DNA of 64,000 bases, taken from Harmothoe impar (taxonomy: Eukaryota > Annelida > Polychaeta > Phyllodocida > Polynoidae). Positions 56,691 to 64,000 of this stretch are shown here, one piece after another. The notes beneath the pieces are model-generated. The model saw nothing but the letters and a program-made list of their open reading frames with translations. It ran no database searches and was not told the origin of the DNA. A program made the translations under genes and the position numbers. The DNA lies in NCBI GenBank assembly GCA_947462335.1, contig OX381717.1, positions 43,319,523 through 43,383,522 on the forward strand, written 5' to 3'. Within the stretch, counting starts at the first letter, position 1. Every line of letters starts with the position of its first letter.

Positions 56691-59029
56691 CTGCAGGAGA
56701 GAATAACAATAATGACATTGATTATGCATGATTATTCATGAAATGCATTCAAAGGGTAATTGCACATTTTTGCTACTCGATCCTTTTGAAATATAATTCA
56801 TAATATTTACTATCCAAAAAACATTATTTGTATTGTTTTTGTTCGTTGACATATAAAATAAGATCGAAATAATGTGCTGTTGGAATAGCAGGTATTATGT
56901 ACAGCTTCCAGTTTTTGCTGGACACATGAATCCGTGCTCTATGTAATCTAGATATGGATGTCAATATATTTTCCAAATTTTATAAGGTAAGTATTAGTCC
57001 TACATTGATAATAGAATAATCCCAAGCTTCTGGCGTCCACCCTACATCTGTTGGAGAGGTAATTTAGTTTGAGCGTGGGCGCTATTAGAGATACGCTCCA
57101 TACTCTGGGTCTAAAGAGGTAGCCAACTATTGGAGGTGGACGCGTAGGCCACATTTTATTATATCCTATTTCATTGACATCTACTCTTCTTTAGTTTGAT
57201 CCCCACACACTCCAGTACTACATTTGGCAACTAAAGTGATATGGGAATGAATTAACCTTTGAATTTATTCAGTTTCATTTTGGCAAAAAAATCCTACAAG
57301 AAAAGCCTTTTGATTCACGCCAAGGTATGCAATGTATCACGGAATACACAAGAATCTATTCCATCAATCAATCCATATGAAAATCAATACAATTACAACA
57401 ATATAATTATTCACAGGTAAGTATCATGTAAATTTATTGTCGATAAGCAGTCGCAGTACAATAAGTGGGTGTACTGGTGAACCGGGAAGCTAGGCTAATG
57501 ATTGAGATTATAAATAAAATGAAAATACTTGTTTACATTATCTTCACAGTTCATACTGTCAGTGATTCATTAACCCATTCATCCAGCAGTCAGTCACATA
57601 TTTTACCAAGCCTCTTCACATATTGAAGAAAGATTATACACCTTACTTAACCACACACAACTAGCTAGGTGTTCCAAAATAAGAAGGTTGGTTTCTGGTA
57701 ACATGGCCTGAGAAGCAAGGCCCGGCCGGCCGATTTAAGTTTTAATGATTATTTTTGCTTTTTACCTTTTTAGGGCTCGGTTTTAGAGTTTTCGCTGTAA
57801 AATCCTTAAAAATTGTCTGATTTACGAACCGTAAAAAATGGCAAATAGCAAAATTCCCCAGAAATAAAAAAAAAGGGGGACCTGGCCCTGTTTTGCTAGA
57901 CCCGGTCGGGTGACCAGGAGCAAACCTTCTTTTTTTGGCCTAGTCAACATGTATAAACACTGTTTTCATGTAACAAAATCATAAACTTCATATTTATAAA
58001 CATCATGTGATACAAACATTACAGCGAGTTACATATCCGCCACTGTAACTTCAATATGAAAAGCAATGACTGATTCTTAATTTGATGTTACAAATGGCGC
58101 GGTAGAATTGGTTGTAACATTTTATATTGATTTGTTGTTCCACTACATTGTAAAATTTCACCTCATTGCTACACCCATCCTTACACCAAATCACTGTGGA
58201 TTTATGTGTTTTGCAGCCACCGCTAAATCCCGTGTTAAAGTGGTATCTTCAGTAAGTGTGAAAAAAAAGTTGGGCCTCCCATACTTTACTCCAGAACCTT
58301 TTATCAGCACAGCCATAGATAAAAGCAGATGAAACATACTTGAAGTAAGTCCACAATATATGTAGGTGGATCACACTTTAACTGTTTAACTTCAAGTGGT
58401 ATTGATATACATGTACTACTTATATCAATAGACAGCAATTTTGTATGATACTACAAAGTCCAAACACCAACAGGCTTTACACCAACACACATTAATGAGT
58501 CGACTAACTGATCGTAACAATGCTCACTGATACCACTGGAGCGCATACAATACAAGCGCTTATAAATTATATATTTATGAAATAGTTAACGAACAGTGAA
58601 CCATTGTTTTGTGATATGATGACAGGTTAACTTTTTATTGAAGTTCATGATATAAACTAATGTTAAGTCGACCTGGGCGCAGTGGTTAGACCATGCACGT
58701 GACTGGCAGAGAAGAATACCCACACCTTCGACTACAGGGAATAGCACATACCCAGTGTAAATCCAGATAACCATTATTTTTTTCACAGACTACTTTTGGC
58801 CCGGTGTATGTGATAGATATTGTGATACGAGTTAATACATGTATGTAGCTGAATGAAAATTATTGCTTTAATTATATATGCGCTGCTTCATCTTGTCACT
58901 AAGGGTATATCATTTTGCTGGTGCCACCAACACTGAGGAAAACATGAGCGTTGACCAGCCCTTGTCGCCAAAAGCACTCTCATACAAGGAACAGGAACTG
59001 CTGGACTAAAATAGATAGGTTAAGGCTGT

Positions 59030-59359
59030 GTCTCACGACCTTGGGCCAATGTTTTCATCTCTGACCGGGTGCCAGCTCTGACCGGGTGCTAGCTCTGACC
59101 GGGTGCCAGCTCTGACCGGCCTGAATAAAAACGGGTTATTTTGGTCAGATGATGATAGAATTTGGCTGAAAAGGTTAATGGATGTTATAACTTTTTAAAC
59201 TAGTAATTATTTGCCCATTTTTATCATCATCTGCCCTAAATAACCCGTTTTTGTTGAGGCCGGTCAGAGCTGGCACCCGGTCAGAGCTGGCACCCGGTCA
59301 GAGCTGGCACCCGGTCAGAGACAAAAACATTGGCTCAAGGTCGTGAGACACAGCCTTAA
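59030..59359. repeat. Hairpin MITE with CCGGTCAGAGCTGGCAC sub-repeats, copy outside the KDZ element
   Basis: Arms TTAAGGCTGTGTCTCACGAC and the inverse, each with three 17-base units and TGAATAAAAACGGGTTATT. It is very close to 19838-20162 inside the KDZ element, so the family has moved independently. A diverged relative lies near 54945-55130. Confidence 0.9.
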
Positions 59360-62019
59360 GGGCCATTTAAGTGAGGGTCAGGCTATGCTGTACATTCAAA
59401 AATAGGCTGGACTATCGCAAATAGCAGAGTCTGGTCACACTGAACTTTTATGCCAGACAATGCCGGACTCTTGGAGACTGAAAGAGACTTTTCCCAGAAT
59501 CAGCATGTCAGTATCAGTATGTCCAAGCAATCTTGTGGTTATTCCTGGGCCGCAGTGGAAAGCTCTATCTGCACGGTTGGGTGTGTGACTGTGTAGGGCA
59601 CCTTATCCGCACCCTGAAGGCATGTGGATAGCAGTCCTCATTCACACCCTGCACATAGGAGGTGTGTGCAAAAGTCATACTTATTCGCAGGCTGTGTTCC
59701 ATATCTAACCCTATATGGATGGCATTCATTCGTCATCATGATGAACAAACACAGCGCTGTCAAGTTACATGCTGGCACCCACTGCCTTGGCACATCATGC
59801 TAGCAATGCTGTCAGTGAATCAACACTATCAGTTGGCTTCAACAGTGCTATAGGAAAATAAAATTATAGATTTTAATTTCTCATGATAATTTTATGAAAA
59901 TCAATACAATGCCATCATGAATACATTCCTAGTTCATGGTAGAAACCACAGACCGAAATATAAGAACAATTAATTTCTAGATGCTTGAGTGAATAATAGT
60001 ACCACTCGAAAATACCCATGCGATTTTCTTTGCAAAATTCTCTGGCAGCACAGCTTCAATACACTAAGTATGTATAGGGCCCCTGGGGGTTAGGCCATGG
60101 GGGCATCCATGTTCGGGGGTTAGAAGTTCAAGCAGGTAACACTAGGTAGATACCTATAGACTCAGTACTGCCCTGTGACGTCATAATCCCCGGTTATCTG
60201 CTCCACCTACTGGCCAAGGGCCCGTACTGCAGGTTCTCAATTTACCACAAGTGGCGCTGGTGCCCTACTACACCTTAGAGCTCGCTTAGTGCAATGTACC
60301 ACACTTTATCAGGCCTTCACCTCATTGTTTGCGCCTGGTTCATGGTTAGAGTTGACTTACTTAAATAGGCGTGGGGCAGTGCGTGGGTGGTGTTAAAGAA
60401 ATATTTGGCTTGACTATGTACCTAGCTTTTAGAGTTTGTTAACTGGCTCAAGAACCTGGCTTCCAATGTACTGTGTTAATCACACAACATGGGATGCCTT
60501 AGTGGATCTATGAGGAGCCTCAATAATGTTAATCCCTCTAGACAGGGAGCAAATATATCTTTCCCCTTTTCAGCATAAAAACATATATATTCCTTCTTGC
60601 TATATTCCAAGGAGGGCGGACCACAAGGTGCAGATCTGAAAGGGGCAATATCACAACTCGCACTTGCCTAGTGCCCCTATATATATAGCGCTGAGTACCT
60701 GTCCCGAACTCCACTCCGACTGCCACTGGAAGGGTACCGAGACCTGCGGGTTTAACCACATAGTAGACTAGAAAAGTACTGAATTGCGAGTGGCATACGC
60801 TCGGGGATTATGCCACTTGAACATTTTTTTTGGCCCTTCTGCAGAAATTCCCCACCCCCTCCCCCTGTCAAATACTGACCGCTCCCTGGCATGCCTCTGG
60901 TGTGGCTCCAAGAAAGCATGAGTCTCGCCATACACTCACGCTGAAGGTAATTGCCAATCATTGATAATGCTTCCATTCAGAGAGACTGGTGCCATTACAA
61001 TAATATGCATTCATTTAATTTAAACTGGCAAAACATCATGACATGTTATAATATGTGACAGATAATTTTATATCAAATTGGAGTAAAAGGAAATGTATGT
61101 GTCAATATATCGTAGCAATCAAAAGTGTTTTTGATATTGCAAGTGGCTATGTGATGTAGTTAATGAATATCCACACTGTCAGCAATGGTAAATAGTGAAT
61201 CCAAAAATACGTCCTTTCATACTGTAAACTGGTAAACCAATGGTATATTGTCCTGCTCATGAACACTAATACTGCAGCATATATATGGTTTCCTTGAACC
61301 CAAAATACTAGTCTTTCAATGTGTGAAACCTATTATAAGATTACTTGAGTTCGCCAATTTTTTCCTTACTGTCACCAATATGTACACTTTTGAAAAATCT
61401 GACCCATATATACTATAAAACTGCTCAGCTACATTAACTTCTAACAGTGCATGTAGGCTACATTGAATATTGACCATTCAGATGCATGATAAGTAGCCAG
61501 GAGCCTACACTACTTATAGCACACATACTACTTTACTACTAATATCCACACCTTCTACAGGGAATAGGCTTATACGTGTACCAGAGTGTAAACTACACAC
61601 CCAGAGCTGCTTTCTGATTGGTTGTCTCTAAGTGTGACGTGCCATATGATTATAACAGGGGCTTGGCCAGGGTGTAGACCAGCTAGACTTGTACTTAGAC
61701 AGACGTATACATATAAAGGTGAGTGGATGTATTTTGTACTTTGTTTATGTGTTCTATACGATTTTAATATCACACATGGATTATTAATGATGGACTGACC
61801 TATCTGTACCTAAAATGGGTTATCATGTGTATCTTATTTGCAATTTCTTAATGAGGGATTAAATGTTATATACAGACTTAACCCAGTTAATTAAATTGGT
61901 GCCAGGTTGTGCCGGTGTAGCATCAAATTAGTTCCGGGGTGGAAATTAATTCCGGGGTAGGCTTTTTTAACATCATAATTTGTTTATGTGTTTACTGGCC
62001 CTAGAATATACGACTATAT

Positions 62020-63375
62020 CATTATTCATTAATATTTTTATGACACCACTAGTTCACCACGGACATGCCTTGAAAACATAAAAATTCCATGGAAATTAGT
62101 TCCAGTGTGGGGTTCTTCATTTAAAGCAGTTTTAACACGATTTTAATGGCAGAATTGGTTTATTATACATGTAAATGTGTACTTGACCTAGGAGATATAT
62201 TATACCTGCACCGCCGAGAGCCGTGAAAAGGGCCGTATCCCTGCCTTAAAGGGGCATTCTCACCACTCGCACTTAACCACATAGCAGACCAGAACGGTAC
62301 TAGAATTGTGAGTGGGATACGATTGGTGAGAATGCCACTTTAAGATTGCTATGTATTTTGACATGCTACTCAGAAACTAAAAGGAATTTGAATTATATGA
62401 TCATACCCTGTTATAGCCAACACCCTATACTTGAATCCTATGTAAGGATGTAATACGTAACACATTTGCCACCTTAGGGTGAGTGTTGTAATAAGGAGAA
62501 TCTATCTGCAGGTAGTTACTGCACTGTGTGTGGCCTATTTGAGAGTTTGAGAGGGTACATGCTACCTTTATCCATTTCCGTTCTAGATGACAAAGAAATC
62601 AGTAAATATTATGTATCAGACTGATAGTAAACTATTTTCTTTTGTTAATTCAAGTGTCCATACTAATAGAACAAAGTATAAATCCTCTAAATTTCACACT
62701 TAAAAACTATAATATTATTATCAACTAATAGGATAGCACATATTGACACCCTAATTATTGGCTTTAATAAGGTTTTTATATGTTAGACTGTATTTTCAAT
62801 AGTTACCAACGGAAATTAAGATATGTATGTGCATACCTAGACTCATACAGTACATTTGCACTATATACATACATACTGCAGTGGTGATCACTGACACAGG
62901 CTATACAGGGTCCACTTGAATTGGCACTTATAGCACCCTATCCAAAACGACCACCTCCTTTGCCTTTAATGTATAGAAATGTTTTTAGGGAAAATTACCA
63001 ACCTTGCCTTACATTTTGCCATCTCACATGAGAACAATGGCAGATATTAATATTCCGTTTTTGGCTTTGTATTCCAGACATATTTATCTTTCCATTAAGG
63101 GGTCAATAGCTAGTTATGTGCGATATTATATTTCATGTAGGGGGTAAACACCCTATATATTGTCATTCATTTATATTTTCATGACACCACTAGTTCACTA
63201 CGGCCATATATAGGCTTCAAAATGGGCATTAATTCCAGTGCAGGGCACCTCATTCAAACACAGTGTCAACATGATTTTAGCACCGGAATTAGTTTACACA
63301 TGTACACTAAATCTAGAATATTAAACTATATTTTCATCATTAATTATTTTCATGACACCACTAGTTCACCAGCGA
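62020..63375. repeat. Three direct copies of an ATGACACCACTAGTTCACC segment
   Basis: Copies near 62020-62070, 63155-63205 and 63335-63375, each preceded by TCATTAAT or ATTCATTTAT words. AATTAGTTCCGGGGT-like words accompany the first and second. Diverged dispersed or tandem repeat. Confidence 0.6.
62245..62344. repeat. 100-bp hairpin MITE with AAAGGGGCATTCTCACCA ends
   Basis: Left CTTAAAGGGGCATTCTCACC and the right inverse (GGTGAGAATGCCACTTTAAG) pair over about 20 bases. A larger related copy is at about 60636-60830. Confidence 0.75.
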
Positions 63376-64000
63376 CTTACATTCCATAGGAGAAAATTAT
63401 GAGGAGCAAGCCCTCCCACCCCTGATTGAAATCAATTTATAACAATTTTGAAACTGGATAGATATAGAATACCTATCTGATAATTGCCCATGATGACATA
63501 TTGGTAGGGTTCTAGATTCTTGTGACACAACTAGTCCGGAACAATTTTCCACCTGGAACGAAATACTGGTACACCTGCCTTTGGCATACTCAGGCCAATC
63601 CAATAGCAAAGCGGTATCCCCAGTGGTTGCACAAGCTTGCCCTATTTTCCTGGGAAGTACATCATGACACATGCCATTCATGTATGTACTGCGAGACACT
63701 GGAAGGTATTTCTCCTGGTTATACATTGTTATCTTGTTTCAAGTTTAGTAGTTGTAGTCCAGTGCAGCTCATGATAAGTAAAAGCTTGGTACACAGCATC
63801 GGGCTAGACAGAGAACCATTTAAAATTGTATAATGGTTTGGCAGTTTATCGAGGCACAATGTGATAATTCAATCATTCATTTAGTAAGTGAGTTTCGATA
63901 GTTGCGAATTCAGGGAGAGCAATATACCAATGTGCTATAGTAAATTAGGCGGCCCCTAGACGTCAAGTACATAAAAATGCACCTGAATGCACCCACTTGT

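Larger units (their letters stand above)
56691..64000. other. Right-hand region without a supported gene
   Basis: AT-rich DNA with repeats (59030-59359, 60636-60830, 62020-63375, 62245-62344). Upstream exons and promoter of the death-domain gene are expected here or beyond, but no open frame shows a recognisable domain. Confidence 0.45.

Noticed and set aside
58215..58252. Small plus-strand exon-like segment (TTTTGCAG ... GTAAGT)
   Set aside because: Good splice words but no recognisable protein and no neighbouring exons on that strand.

Overview
The window is metazoan nuclear DNA: genes split by GT-AG introns, AT-rich, crowded with hairpin MITEs and minisatellites, with animal-type death domains and an AIG1/GIMAP-type GTPase. 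A marine invertebrate (for example cephalochordate, hemichordate, echinoderm or lophotrochozoan) fits; the species cannot be named from sequence alone.

The layout is a set of nested insertions. (1) The outermost layer is host minus-strand coding sequence: three exons encoding two death domains (54655-56690) and one exon encoding a GIMAP-like GTPase (765-1220). They may be one gene with a very long intron, but the known exons do not join in phase, so at least one exon is missing or they are separate genes. (2) Between them, on the plus strand, lies a LINE retrotransposon (about 1575-52740) in three pieces: ORF1 (coiled coil, RRM-like domain, proline-rich linker, NADAR domain), a separate SGNH-hydrolase ORF, a spacer of about 190-bp repeats, and ORF2 (APE-type endonuclease plus reverse transcriptase, broken by one frameshift). 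(3) ORF1 is split by a 3.6-kb DNA transposon (3909-7528) flanked by the 8-bp duplication ACTCATGG; removing the insert and one duplicate puts ORF1 back in one frame with NADAR at its C-terminus. (4) The spacer between the SGNH ORF and ORF2 is split by a 38.8-kb element (9826-48580) with 124-bp terminal inverted repeats, subterminal repeats and a probable degenerate 8-bp target duplication.

That 38.8-kb element is the main discovery. It carries two multi-exon plus-strand genes. The first (10307-26154, 18 coding exons all in phase, 971 aa) is a KDZ (Kyakuja-Dileera-Zisupton) transposase with a CxC2-type cysteine cluster, a CPACP motif, an RNase H-like core and an acidic tail. The second (31063-46184, 14 exons all in phase, 719 aa) is a protein not recognised as a known family: an N-terminal homeodomain-like helix-turn-helix, basic and acidic linkers, a 36-bp coding minisatellite (12-residue unit, 22 copies plus one divergent copy) and a C-terminal PIP-box-like motif. 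With no stop or frameshift in either gene and well-matched ends, the element looks fairly young and possibly functional. The second gene may encode a DNA-binding or replication-linked partner of the transposase; that is inference.

The introns of both genes and the flanks hold many non-autonomous elements: several hairpin MITE families (one also at 59.0 kb, outside the giant element), a 1-kb CCAACGTTGG-rich element, and GC-rich minisatellites. No confident gene is seen from 56.7 kb to the right end.
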